From: Aquimarina sp. TRL1
Lineage (GTDB): Bacteria > Bacteroidota > Bacteroidia > Flavobacteriales > Flavobacteriaceae
Direction of reading: 5' to 3'
DNA: 64,000 bases
Assembly: GCF_013365535.1 (NCBI RefSeq)
Contig: NZ_CP053590.1
Location: forward strand, 5,074,501 to 5,138,500
Positions 44,301 through 53,043 of the stretch are shown piece after piece (the stretch's first letter is position 1; each line of letters starts with the position of its first letter). The notes beneath the pieces were generated by a model, which saw nothing but the letters and a program-made list of their open reading frames with translations, was not told the DNA's origin and did not search any database. Position numbers and translations under genes: made by a program.

Positions 44301-46138
44301 TGCTTCTTTATCGCTTCTTTAATCATACTTCCTAATACTGTTTCTGAAGTATTCAAAGCATTTTCTACAATACGCAAAGGAGTATAGACCTTTCTTTTAT
44401 ACACATTCCCAAGGGTCTTTTTTTCTAATTGATTTCCCAGGTGACTGTTTCGGGATATGGTTTCCGATGCTTCTATAACCGGAGATACTGTTTCTGCTGC
44501 TACCGTCTCAGAGGCAATTCCTGCTGCCATATAATGTGTATTTTTCCAGGGAGGTCTGTTCTGAAAACTCGAAAAGAAAAGGGCAATATCTTTATACAAA
44601 CACTCTTGCTCCTTTAACCAGGCTTGAAGGATCACATTTAGGTCTTCAAAATGGCATTTAAAATCTGTTATATCCATCCCCTCCAGAGTTTCATCAATAC
44701 TCAATACCTTAATATCAAATGCCAAACCTTTTTGAACTTTCAGGTCGGTTATTTCTCGTAGTGCTGATGCATAATCTTTTCCCAAATGACCTTCGATTCT
44801 ATAAAAGTTATGTTTCTCCAGAGTATAATCCAGAGGGTTGCGTATCTTATCCAAAGAGGATAAAAATTGAGGGTAATAGGCTAGATTATATCCTTCTTTG
44901 AACTGACGGGTTTTGTTATAATCCCAATATTTGATCAGTTCTTTCGTCGTTTGGTAGTAATAAGGAATGGCACGTTCTCCCAAAGCACTATTGCCGATGC
45001 TGGATGGCGTAATTTTTATCTGCTCTACACTATGCATCATATAGGCTTTCATCATTTGATGAATTCTATTAAGTAAGCTTTTTAGTTGTTGTAATCGATG
45101 TACCCCATCTGGTATTATCGCTGCCGGATAGAACGAATGCCGATACAGGGAGTAGGCTTTTTCCTGTACGAGTTCACCTAAGACGATATGCTTAGGAAAT
45201 GCCGTTTCGGCTGTACAGCATCCTAGTCTCAAATCGAATAATTGCTGCTTAATTTCTTCATAGGTCATCTCCAAATCTCTAAGTAAATCATAACGATATT
45301 GAATATCGAGTGGTAATTGCTTATACGAGAAGGTATACAGATGGGTAAACGCTGTCTCTATTTCATTTTTTTTGGTTACGACATCTTCTATTTGCAGCAG
45401 TGCATCAAAATCTGTGAACAGGCTTTTTATTCCATTTCTCAATGCGGATAAAGTTGCTGGTGCTTCATTCATTACCCGGGCATATGCTGCAACCAGCTGA
45501 CTGTATTTTTTCGTGTTTAATTGACTGAGAATAACTCTTTTTACAGCTGCTTCCGGGAGGTTTAGAAATTGCTCCATCGTATGGTGTTTCGAAAAAACAG
45601 TATCTGCTGCGTGCAAGGCATTCACTTCTTCCGGATTGAGTAGCAGTATCCGAATATTGGCAATATGTTCTTCTCCCTGTGTATCACAATTTGTGGAAGT
45701 ACAAGGCGTTTCTTCTTTTTTGTAATTTTCCAGGTATAACACCACTACTTTCCGTTCCAAATCTTCTAATGTACTAAGTGGCTGCAACTCTTCGGAAGAA
45801 GGTACTATTTCAATCAGGTTATCGATTCCCGAAAAACGTTCGTATGCCGCGTCTCTATCCTCAAAAGATTTAATGTGTGTATAGGTATTACCCATATATC
45901 GTATCAAATCCCCATCGGTAGTAACAGCACACCCTGGTGAAATTGTAATAGTTCCGCCCCCCTGATAAGCTACCTTCATTCCACATACAATTCCAACTCC
46001 ACTTAAACAGACCCTGGTGAGTCTATGTTGATCCTCAAAATAGTCTATGATTGTATTTAACTGTGCTGCTGTTAACACCTGATCATCTACAAATGATCTG
46101 TAGGTGGTTGTGATTTCTTCTAATTTTAGTGTTGCCAT
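41366..46138 (-). CDS. Giant eCIS structural protein with three Ig/PKD-like repeat pairs
   Basis: 1590 residues, no signal peptide. Residues 1-100 (DDQVLTAAQLNTIIDYFEDQ, TISPGCAVTTDGDLI) resemble baseplate-associated regions seen in Bacteroidota eCIS. About 100-860 is largely helical. From about 865 to 1410 three modules alternate with three PKD-like ones: each module starts with a C-[LE]-D motif (HVCLDED, EICLDTS, DFCEDD) and PKD-like parts include YRWTFGNEESS, YSWNVGTANPKKG and YHWDIVLRDG. The last 180 residues are helical. It may form the outer baseplate cage or host-binding fibre; no Afp13-type fibre gene is otherwise present. The exact role is unknown. Confidence 0.8.
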   Translation of the reverse strand: MATLKLEEITTTYRSFVDDQVLTAAQLNTIIDYFEDQHRLTRVCLSGVGIVCGMKVAYQGGGTITISPGCAVTTDGDLIRYMGNTYTHIKSFEDRDAAYERFSGIDNLIEIVPSSEELQPLSTLEDLERKVVVLYLENYKKEETPCTSTNCDTQGEEHIANIRILLLNPEEVNALHAADTVFSKHHTMEQFLNLPEAAVKRVILSQLNTKKYSQLVAAYARVMNEAPATLSALRNGIKSLFTDFDALLQIEDVVTKKNEIETAFTHLYTFSYKQLPLDIQYRYDLLRDLEMTYEEIKQQLFDLRLGCCTAETAFPKHIVLGELVQEKAYSLYRHSFYPAAIIPDGVHRLQQLKSLLNRIHQMMKAYMMHSVEQIKITPSSIGNSALGERAIPYYYQTTKELIKYWDYNKTRQFKEGYNLAYYPQFLSSLDKIRNPLDYTLEKHNFYRIEGHLGKDYASALREITDLKVQKGLAFDIKVLSIDETLEGMDITDFKCHFEDLNVILQAWLKEQECLYKDIALFFSSFQNRPPWKNTHYMAAGIASETVAAETVSPVIEASETISRNSHLGNQLEKKTLGNVYKRKVYTPLRIVENALNTSETVLGSMIKEAIKKHPDREAETIVKAIDDKVKNMAEIQQLDEDTKAVSIVYPYRLIVYVDAVEKAIPTDVSEISESRLRQFAKATKELCDLVENYQKRLHTALHKKNTVYKRKGYESRVTLLLDQLTLNCCAAEKINVLRKEIEKRKLKILESKSLAKFIERHPGLEHTGGVVPGGTFVLVYKGKEKRKKYPRPLLRAEETRTKASVAREVEEMVTRINTLSNNALTKEEVARTLHNIVGRIEDVTIAPYYDIAANTVVADFSLPYLCCSDCSPVNFIVPAPPVSLRLPAAHVCLDEDTQPLLFEVQPTEGIVKAVVSLGENGGVRRNDDAKFVFDPTLVSPGLYGKEITFTVNDQVTDCVIKVYKKPAIGLSHTVQYLDEIRSRARVIYTLSGDQLGETIAYRWTFGNEESSTESPNSDGVLTKEFSLPVNESNSMTTHLEMTNGICTMEASTQINFEGPIAVDLTLLETEICLDTSTSEPRVIGTIPSPAEATIAIADPITEITIDGTDILIHPSNFIAFDQEIGFTVAGETVSAKLTVRKKPEVGIKFSPNPLVVQQGDTEVTVDLGISNNNDFNEDLFEYSWNVGTANPKKGKQITHTFTGLETQTASQISLAVDLEVTGVPCIIAPLLNVKIPVQVLREDSVVISLSEEDFCEDDKRFYPFTITPDGSTVTIDGEGVVTRNGQQGFVPSTASTGTVNFTVDGNPSGVFVTVHSIPDATVFYTANAASFVIAATTPPEANWTYHWDIVLRDGNNNVLDASGLVIRNHVVSWSREEIPAAFVELTLTVGSSAGTNVECDQVITEVIDIHKISCEENQFGMVRLMHQLLQKMVKDGQLTSTNPILKQLVNRIVEEYAFFSREENQNLYEPVNSTTAIDRFNTFLAADGDWTTDTIKTTQDKNFFKSAMELLYRLATMVTQCADVDLKEVENTIAALLRKLDIISTNTPMTALRANPVFRPSGTIKMDTFSKAITSRVTMKKVLDILKGKE

Positions 46139-46152
46139 GACTTCTGCTACTA

Positions 46153-48951
46153 TTAAAGGTTGCCTATATTCGTTCTTCCTAATATGATCTTATTCCCTTT
46201 GGTTTCTGTCTCTTCATTATCACAATCGTGTAATCGCCCCGATTGATAAATGGTATGAACGGTATTGATTTGTGTTATCAAATCGTTGAGAGTCGATCGG
46301 TAATTTTCTATATCTTTTTTTGCTGTTATTGTATTCGTACAGGAAATTGCTTCTAAAAAAGCCTTATATCGTTCCTGAATATTCAACATATCATTTGCTT
46401 CATCAGCGACTAGTTTTGCCGGCTGTCCTATCCAACATATTTTCGCCATGACATGTGCGGGTAGTTCTTCTCTTATAAGCTGTTCTGCAAACTGCCTGAA
46501 ATCTTTATTCCTAAATCTTCTGGTCCATCCGGGAAACAGAATTGTCACTCTGTATGAGTACGGATCGATCGGACTACAGGCAGTACAGTCAGCATCGATA
46601 CAAACCGGCATAAAAAGTGTTGCCGGTGCATCAGGAGCTAACGGTTCTTCTGTTTCGAACTGATCAAGATGATAACGATCCGGTCTCAACAGTATGTGTT
46701 CTATCATATACATCCCCTCATCTACACTTATTTCTTTTATTAACTCGATCAATGCATCTCTGGCTTCAATAGAAGCTTCTTCTGTTTCTGTAAATGCAAT
46801 TCTCCTAGCTACAATTCTGTCTTCATCCGTACTATCTGTAACCTCGGGGTTTATCAGATTGAAATAGGTTTTATCCCCTCCTGCTGTTTTTTTAAACTCG
46901 AAGTTTTCTTGTTGCTGTGCCAAGTAATATGCCAGAAACAGCTCTTCATATGCCTGATTCAGATGATGATAGTGTTTACTGGATGACAGTAAAACCCCTG
47001 TATCATTTTTAATCCGCCACCTATATTCTTTTAGATTATCGGTATCTTTCTCCTCGTATACTTCCAAAAATGCTGTTGTCAGATCTCTTCTTCTATAGTT
47101 TTTTATTCCCAATAAACGAGCGATTCGTTTTTGAACTCCAGAGACATTGACCGTATCCCAAATCCCTGTATCCGTAGTAGAAACTTCGGGACAACAATAA
47201 TTACTTCCCACTCCTCTTTCTCTGCTCAACACCTCATAATCTTGTAGAAAATGAAGCTTGGCACTGAGTATTTCATCATTGGATACCGTATTGTCCCCAT
47301 ACAGCATTTTCATTAGAAATGTATATTCACTAAAACGCTCTGCAAAACGGCTCAGTAAATGATCTAGTAATTCATTTCGCTTTTTATAAAACACCTCTTC
47401 GCCTGTTCCTACTCCTTTTACATCTCCCATGATAGCGATCAGTTCTTGTTCATAGGTAGCTGGCGTCTGTAATATGGAATCTCTATCAGCCAAATCCGTT
47501 ACCGGCTGTGAAAAATACATCTGCTTGGCTGCTACTTTTTCTTCTTCCGAAAATATGGCAGCATCCAGGTACATCGCTTTTAATGTATCATCGATAGAGA
47601 GTAATGCTTTTGCTTTGGACAAATGTTTAAAATAATTCGCCAGTACCTGATCAAAAAATAACAGATAGGCCTTTAGCTGATTTGCTTTTGCTTCTCTGGT
47701 AACTGTTGCTTTTCCCGGTAATCCGATGGTTGAAATTCCGTAAGTATCTGGAAAGTCATTTTGAAAAGTTGTATAACTATCAGGGGCACTATAGGTTCCT
47801 TTGGGAAACGGAATATCTTCTATACTATGTTCTTGTTTTTTTGCTCGTTCTTCTTCCTGAAGCTGTTCTTGATAGTGAGCTACTTTTTCTTCATTAACTC
47901 CAATAGGTAATATTCCTTTTGTAAAATTAAACGTGCTTTTATCACAGCGGATCGGTTTATGCCAGGGGGTTATACAAATATTCCATTGATTTTCTCCTGT
48001 ACTTCCATCGCAATTACTAATAGAGATATCTTTGATAATATGAACCCCTTCTATCTTCATAATCAATTGTACAATATCTGATAGACGTACTTCCCTTCTC
48101 AGATCTGCTGCGGCTAATTCCTTACTGTCAATAAATCCTCCTTTGACAGGAGTATTTTCCTTTTCCGGAAGCGGAGTCGGTCCTTCAAAAATTTGATCGG
48201 TAGTATACCCTTTATCCAACATTTGCTTCAGGGAATAAAAATCAACTGTTGGGGAAAAATAAGCGTCAATTGCCTGATATATCAATGCTAATACATATTC
48301 TTCATCTGCTGTCGGATGAAGATCGATATACGCACAAATAGCTATCGGGTGTGTTTCGATGACAGAGACCTCCACCAAATCTTCGCATAGATTTCTGTTT
48401 TGGTGATATATTTTCTTTACGGTATTTATTACCTGATCAGGCTCCTCTACCTCATCTTCCAAATCCAACAGAATGGTATTCAGTCCTTTTAGAATAAACG
48501 GATCATGTGTTATTTCAGTTTCTTCAAAAGGAGTGTATGATAAGGAGGCAGGATGTTCATCACAATTTACAAACACCTGTGTTTCACGGGCTGCGATCCA
48601 AGCATTTTTAACTCCCGGAATGTATAAAAACAACTTCCGATAATCTAAGGCAGTGATGGGTTTGGAAGGAAGAATATGAATCGCTGATAAAAACTGCTCA
48701 TGCATGTTTTTCAGGTTATTTTCTTCTGTTGCAACCAAATCCTGTATAGGCATATTTATACGCTGTGACAGGTCTGTTATTGCATAGGCTAACATTTCTA
48801 AAATGGTAACCCCAGGATCATGGGCGTTATAATCTGTCCATAGGTCACTCCCCAGTTTCTCGATATACTCTATTCCTGTTTTTTTTAAAAATTCAAAATC
48901 CAGGTCATCTCCCGTATGTATCTGTTTTGCTATGGTTGTTGTCGTTTGCAT
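46153..48951 (-). CDS. eCIS baseplate protein (Afp12-like)
   Basis: 932 residues. The N-terminal part shows DYNAHDPGVTILEMLAYAIT, the hallmark of Afp12/J-like wedge proteins, and ALDYRKLFLYIPGVKNAWI. The C-terminal part has CIDADCTACSPIDPYSYRVT and EELPAHVMAKICWIG, recurrent in Bacteroidota homologues. With the preceding gene product it should form the baseplate wedge dimer, comparable to T4 gp6. It lies 14 nt upstream of the giant repeat protein gene. Confidence 0.88.
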   Translation of the reverse strand: MQTTTTIAKQIHTGDDLDFEFLKKTGIEYIEKLGSDLWTDYNAHDPGVTILEMLAYAITDLSQRINMPIQDLVATEENNLKNMHEQFLSAIHILPSKPITALDYRKLFLYIPGVKNAWIAARETQVFVNCDEHPASLSYTPFEETEITHDPFILKGLNTILLDLEDEVEEPDQVINTVKKIYHQNRNLCEDLVEVSVIETHPIAICAYIDLHPTADEEYVLALIYQAIDAYFSPTVDFYSLKQMLDKGYTTDQIFEGPTPLPEKENTPVKGGFIDSKELAAADLRREVRLSDIVQLIMKIEGVHIIKDISISNCDGSTGENQWNICITPWHKPIRCDKSTFNFTKGILPIGVNEEKVAHYQEQLQEEERAKKQEHSIEDIPFPKGTYSAPDSYTTFQNDFPDTYGISTIGLPGKATVTREAKANQLKAYLLFFDQVLANYFKHLSKAKALLSIDDTLKAMYLDAAIFSEEEKVAAKQMYFSQPVTDLADRDSILQTPATYEQELIAIMGDVKGVGTGEEVFYKKRNELLDHLLSRFAERFSEYTFLMKMLYGDNTVSNDEILSAKLHFLQDYEVLSRERGVGSNYCCPEVSTTDTGIWDTVNVSGVQKRIARLLGIKNYRRRDLTTAFLEVYEEKDTDNLKEYRWRIKNDTGVLLSSSKHYHHLNQAYEELFLAYYLAQQQENFEFKKTAGGDKTYFNLINPEVTDSTDEDRIVARRIAFTETEEASIEARDALIELIKEISVDEGMYMIEHILLRPDRYHLDQFETEEPLAPDAPATLFMPVCIDADCTACSPIDPYSYRVTILFPGWTRRFRNKDFRQFAEQLIREELPAHVMAKICWIGQPAKLVADEANDMLNIQERYKAFLEAISCTNTITAKKDIENYRSTLNDLITQINTVHTIYQSGRLHDCDNEETETKGNKIILGRTNIGNL

Positions 48952-48966
48952 CTTTTTTATTCTTGA

Positions 48967-51900
48967 TTATACCGGGCATTCATGCTCCACTATACGTACC
49001 TGATGTTCTTGATATTTTACAGAGGTTAAAATCCCTTTGGGTGTTGTTGGGCTTACTTTTTTTACCGTTTCAAAAAGAAGGCTTCCATCTGCTGCTACCC
49101 CAACTTGTTTCTGTAACTGAAAATCTGTTATGTAATCCAGGTAGGGTAGTTTTTCTATATAATTAATGACGCTGCTTTCATGTAATGTCACTCCAAAATC
49201 AATAGCAGCTGTTTCTTCAAAAGCCCATGGAGCAAAGAGCTTAGCAATATCTTTTTGTAATTGTATTGTATAATAAAATTCATCTTTTCCTTTATAGAAT
49301 TTTGCCTTTAGGATCACTCTTACTTCTTCATATACCGGATTGATGACCGCTGCGGTCACATGCAATGTATTCAGCGTATTGATAAACTGCTGTATTTCAT
49401 TTCGTTTCGCCTTACTAATTCTGGGTTTATAGGGATCGTATACATTTTTCTGAATACTATTAGGAATAACGACCAATGTAACTTCTCCCGGGGCTTTAAA
49501 CGATTCCTGAGAGGTATGCCGTAAGCAGTTTACTCTATAGATATCCGGAAATGCTTCCAATATCAGATGTTCATAATCCCATTGACTAATTGCTCGGTTT
49601 TTATGCCGTAAACGTTCACTGATTCTTCGGTAAAAAGCGCGATCAGTTTCTTCTGGTTTCCCGTCAAATGAGTTAAAAGGTTGTGTTATTCCTTTGATCG
49701 TCACCAGACGCTCTGTTAATTTGCTAATTGTTTCTGCCGGTAATCCGTATGTCAAATGCTCCAGGCTATTTCCTTCTGGTGAAAAGACCGCCGTTGCTAC
49801 TTGTGCCTGTATATCGATGAGTTGACTTATCGTATCATAATCTTTGGGGTTATCTACCCGAATCCAAAAATACCCTTCCGGGAATTTGGTATTTTCTTTT
49901 GTAGCCTCTTTCGGAATCGTAAGTGTAACAACGCCTGTTTTCAAAAAATTATCTGTGGTATTACTCAAAACATACGAAGGATGTAGTGACAACCACTCAT
50001 TATCACATAGTACAGACCATTCTAACTTTTCTTCTTCTTCGAATTCATTAGTGGTTTCCGGGTTTTCACTACCTTCCAATACCTGTACCAATAATGACAA
50101 CTGTTGTAGGTTTGTCCCGTTTTCTATGGCTATAAATAAACTCCCCTTTTTATAGGCAGGAACAAGCCGAATCACCTGGTTACTCAATGAAGCTACAGAA
50201 TTTTCTTTTACCTCCTGAGTTTCTTCCGATATCCCAAAGGGATGTTCATGAAATAAGGTAACTTCCTGATCACTGCTACTCGCTGTAGCGCTATACCCTA
50301 ATCGAAGCTGTTCGATCATAGGTGTATACGGAGCATTAGGAATAAGTACTTCCTGGCTAGATTCTTTGGACAGTGCTACTGAAAATATTCTTGGGTACAT
50401 CTCATGTAGGAATGACTCATTAGAAGTAATCCGAATAAATCCTTTCTTGACACTGGCGGAGAACTGTTGTGGCGTACTTTTTCTTCGTAGTCTGCTCTTT
50501 TGAAACTTATTTTTTTTAGGTTCTTTCTGTACTTGTCCAAACTTGTTTAGCGGATATACCCCCCACATCATATTTTCCATAAATAAAAGAGGCAAAGGTT
50601 CCTCAAACTGTATCGATGAATTGATGGTCCATTCGTCGGCAAATAGCTGCTGCCCCGCTGCTTCTTTCCATACCCCATTGTGTAATACCTTGATGTCTGT
50701 GGTAAAATGTTCTTTATTATCAACGATCCTGGTCAATTCTCCTTCTTGTAAATTTCCATTATCATCCAGTGTAAGAGTATAAAATGCTTTGCTAATCCGT
50801 TCTTCAAATTCGGTTCTATAAGCGGTATACAACTCTGAGAAATCATCCGGTAAGTCTTTCCACTGCGCTTTTATGCTAATCGATTCCCAGTTTTTATCCA
50901 ATATCTCTGAGGCTCCAATAAAGAACCCGGCGTCTTTTTTGGGTTGTGGACCAAAAGGATAAAAAGGTTTGGATGCATCTAGCATTCCTAAATCATTTTC
51001 CAGAACTACGTCCTGAATTTCACTTACTGATACACTAATTGTAATTTGAGTAACCTTTGTTTTGGCAAACAACTGTTGGAAAACATAGCCTGCATTGGCT
51101 GTTGCCTGAGCGTTCACCAAAAACCGTACTACCGGATCTGTGGTTGTATACGGTTCTTCCAATATTGCTTTGTCATATCCTACAATGGCTTCTTTTCCTT
51201 CATCCAGTTCTATAACCAGCGTTAATACTCCTGCCTCGAAACTTGAATCCGCTACAATAATAGTTCCCGGAATCCATTCTTTTTCTCCACTAAAAAATAC
51301 TGCGACGGCATCTCCTATTGTAGTGATTGAAAAGGAATGTCCTGTGGGAATTTCTGAAAGGGTAATGACGATGGTAATTCTCCGCTTACCTTCTTTGAGT
51401 TGTAACACCGGAGAGGCTATCCCAAATCCCAATTTCGCAAACGGAAGGTCTGGATATACTGTCATCTGCTGGGTAGCTCCCCGGGTATCGGACGGGTATC
51501 CAAAGGGCCACCACCGGATATCATCATCCGGAAAGTCTCCCCCTATTCCATCATACGAGTTTGCTATACCTGCTTGCCGAATTCCACTTCCTTCATCATG
51601 GTATACCGTTCGAACCTCTGCAACCTTCATATCATTGATCACCCGCTCTTCCTCCGTTATATAAATTCGCTTTTCTCCTGTACTATCTTTTCCTCCATCT
51701 GCTGGAGTAGCTTTCGGTATTTGGGCAGTAGTTATCTTTTTTGCCAACTCGAATAACAGGTGTACTTTATCGGGTTTTGCTTCTTTGTTACGAAGTTGTA
51801 ATACCTCTTTGTAATAAAAATCCAAATGGCGTTTGGTAATCCCGTTTAAACGCTGTTGACTATACGAAGTCAGCTTCAGAAAGGCTGCAAATAAAGTAAG

Positions 51901-52200
51901 ATGTGGAGTAATGTCGGCTGAATCAGCAGTTCCTTCCTCTATTTCCTGTATTTTTGACACAAAGGTTTTTATTTCTTCTTCATTAAGAAAAAAAGCTTCC
52001 CAATCTCCAACGACTTCATTGGTGGCTGTATCATAATATTTTAACTGTTTGGAAAAGGAGAATGCAAAACGCATCCAGTCTTCTACAGTGAGTTCATGCA
52101 ATGTTACCTGATCCGGATCCAACATCGTTATAAAACGTTGTTCCTGAGCCGTTCCATTTCGCATCGACAAAAAAGAAGTATGTTCGCAATTCCTGTTCAT
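48967..52200 (-). CDS. eCIS baseplate J-like protein (Afp11-like)
   Basis: 1077 residues. The baseplate J core is near the C-terminus: AFYRRISERLRHKNRAISQW followed by DYEHLILEAFPDIYRVNCLRH. Its start MNRNCEHTSFLSMRNGTAQ and the long beta-rich middle match Bacteroidota Afp11 proteins. It joins the Afp12-like protein in the wedge around the spike. A 121-nt gap separates it from the gp25-like gene upstream; the Afp12-like gene follows 15 nt downstream. Confidence 0.88.
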   Translation of the reverse strand: MNRNCEHTSFLSMRNGTAQEQRFITMLDPDQVTLHELTVEDWMRFAFSFSKQLKYYDTATNEVVGDWEAFFLNEEEIKTFVSKIQEIEEGTADSADITPHLTLFAAFLKLTSYSQQRLNGITKRHLDFYYKEVLQLRNKEAKPDKVHLLFELAKKITTAQIPKATPADGGKDSTGEKRIYITEEERVINDMKVAEVRTVYHDEGSGIRQAGIANSYDGIGGDFPDDDIRWWPFGYPSDTRGATQQMTVYPDLPFAKLGFGIASPVLQLKEGKRRITIVITLSEIPTGHSFSITTIGDAVAVFFSGEKEWIPGTIIVADSSFEAGVLTLVIELDEGKEAIVGYDKAILEEPYTTTDPVVRFLVNAQATANAGYVFQQLFAKTKVTQITISVSVSEIQDVVLENDLGMLDASKPFYPFGPQPKKDAGFFIGASEILDKNWESISIKAQWKDLPDDFSELYTAYRTEFEERISKAFYTLTLDDNGNLQEGELTRIVDNKEHFTTDIKVLHNGVWKEAAGQQLFADEWTINSSIQFEEPLPLLFMENMMWGVYPLNKFGQVQKEPKKNKFQKSRLRRKSTPQQFSASVKKGFIRITSNESFLHEMYPRIFSVALSKESSQEVLIPNAPYTPMIEQLRLGYSATASSSDQEVTLFHEHPFGISEETQEVKENSVASLSNQVIRLVPAYKKGSLFIAIENGTNLQQLSLLVQVLEGSENPETTNEFEEEEKLEWSVLCDNEWLSLHPSYVLSNTTDNFLKTGVVTLTIPKEATKENTKFPEGYFWIRVDNPKDYDTISQLIDIQAQVATAVFSPEGNSLEHLTYGLPAETISKLTERLVTIKGITQPFNSFDGKPEETDRAFYRRISERLRHKNRAISQWDYEHLILEAFPDIYRVNCLRHTSQESFKAPGEVTLVVIPNSIQKNVYDPYKPRISKAKRNEIQQFINTLNTLHVTAAVINPVYEEVRVILKAKFYKGKDEFYYTIQLQKDIAKLFAPWAFEETAAIDFGVTLHESSVINYIEKLPYLDYITDFQLQKQVGVAADGSLLFETVKKVSPTTPKGILTSVKYQEHQVRIVEHECPV

Positions 52201-52321
52201 CCGTTTTAATTTTATGTACCCGATAATCGAGCTATAACTACATCTTTTATAAGATGCGATGGGTATTCCCCTTTTTGATTACCGCTTTGGTATTTCGTTT
52301 GATTCGTGTGAAAAGCTGTGG

Positions 52322-52735
52322 TTACACATTGGTTCCTTCTTCCTTATAAAAAGGAAATACCAGATTGCTTCTCGAATTTGTTACTCTAATTTTATAGGAA
52401 ATGACAATTAGTAATTTGCCTTCCCATTCTTCTGTTTGATCTATTTCTATTTTTTCTACATCAATCCTTGGTTCGAAATAGAGAATTGAATTTTTAATCA
52501 ATTCTTTTACATACGTTTTCAGTGTCAGATTCAGGGGCTTAAAAAGTAACTCTTCCAGGTTACACCCATATTCCGGTACCATTATTCGCTCTCCTAACCT
52601 TGTTGATAGTAAGACCTTCAGGCTTGCTTTAATGTCTTCTTCATCTGCCGTCAGTTTGACACTGGCGTTTCCTTTTTTAGTAAACTCGGGTGGAAAGCTC
52701 CATCCACTCCCCAGAAATGATGTTTTTGTTTCCAT
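52322..52735 (-). CDS. gp25-like baseplate protein (Afp9-like)
   Basis: 137 residues, GPW/gp25 family. GSGWSFPPEF at the start, the helix DEEDIKASLKVLLSTRLGER and the EYGCNLEELLF segment are characteristic. In contractile systems gp25 nucleates the sheath at the baseplate. It starts 3 nt after the PAAR gene. Confidence 0.93.
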   Translation of the reverse strand: METKTSFLGSGWSFPPEFTKKGNASVKLTADEEDIKASLKVLLSTRLGERIMVPEYGCNLEELLFKPLNLTLKTYVKELIKNSILYFEPRIDVEKIEIDQTEEWEGKLLIVISYKIRVTNSRSNLVFPFYKEEGTNV

Positions 52736-52738
52736 AAT

Positions 52739-53029
52739 TTATCCTCCTATTAATACGGTGGGATCCCCTAATACTATTGTTCCTCCATGTGCTGTACTAT
52801 CTCCCATTCTGGCGGCTGGCATTCCCCCGATCATTACTGTTCCTGAACCAGAAATAATCGTATCAGGTGGTCCTGTACAGGTTGCCATATCTCCTACCCG
52901 GGCAGCTGGCATTCCTCCTATTAATACGGTCGGTTCTCCCGCTGGTAGTATAGGACCTCCCACATGAGGCACGGTTCCTGTTACCATTGGGCATACATGC
53001 ATATCTCCTACTCTGGCGGCTGCTCCCAT
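52739..53029 (-). CDS. PAAR spike-tip protein (Afp10-like)
   Basis: 96 residues made of glycine-rich short strands with repeated VGDMHVCP, GGMPAARVGDM and VLIGG units, typical of a PAAR cone. Conserved His11, Cys13 and later Cys and His residues (ATC, TAHGG) can hold a tip metal. It caps the VgrG-like spike, whose gene is 14 nt upstream. No effector is fused to it. Confidence 0.94.
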   Translation of the reverse strand: MGAAARVGDMHVCPMVTGTVPHVGGPILPAGEPTVLIGGMPAARVGDMATCTGPPDTIISGSGTVMIGGMPAARMGDSTAHGGTIVLGDPTVLIGG

Positions 53030-53043
53030 TTTATTGGTTTGTT

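Noticed and set aside
51140..51664. 174-codon plus-strand ORF inside the Afp11-like gene
   Set aside because: Antisense shadow of a conserved baseplate gene with no start context.
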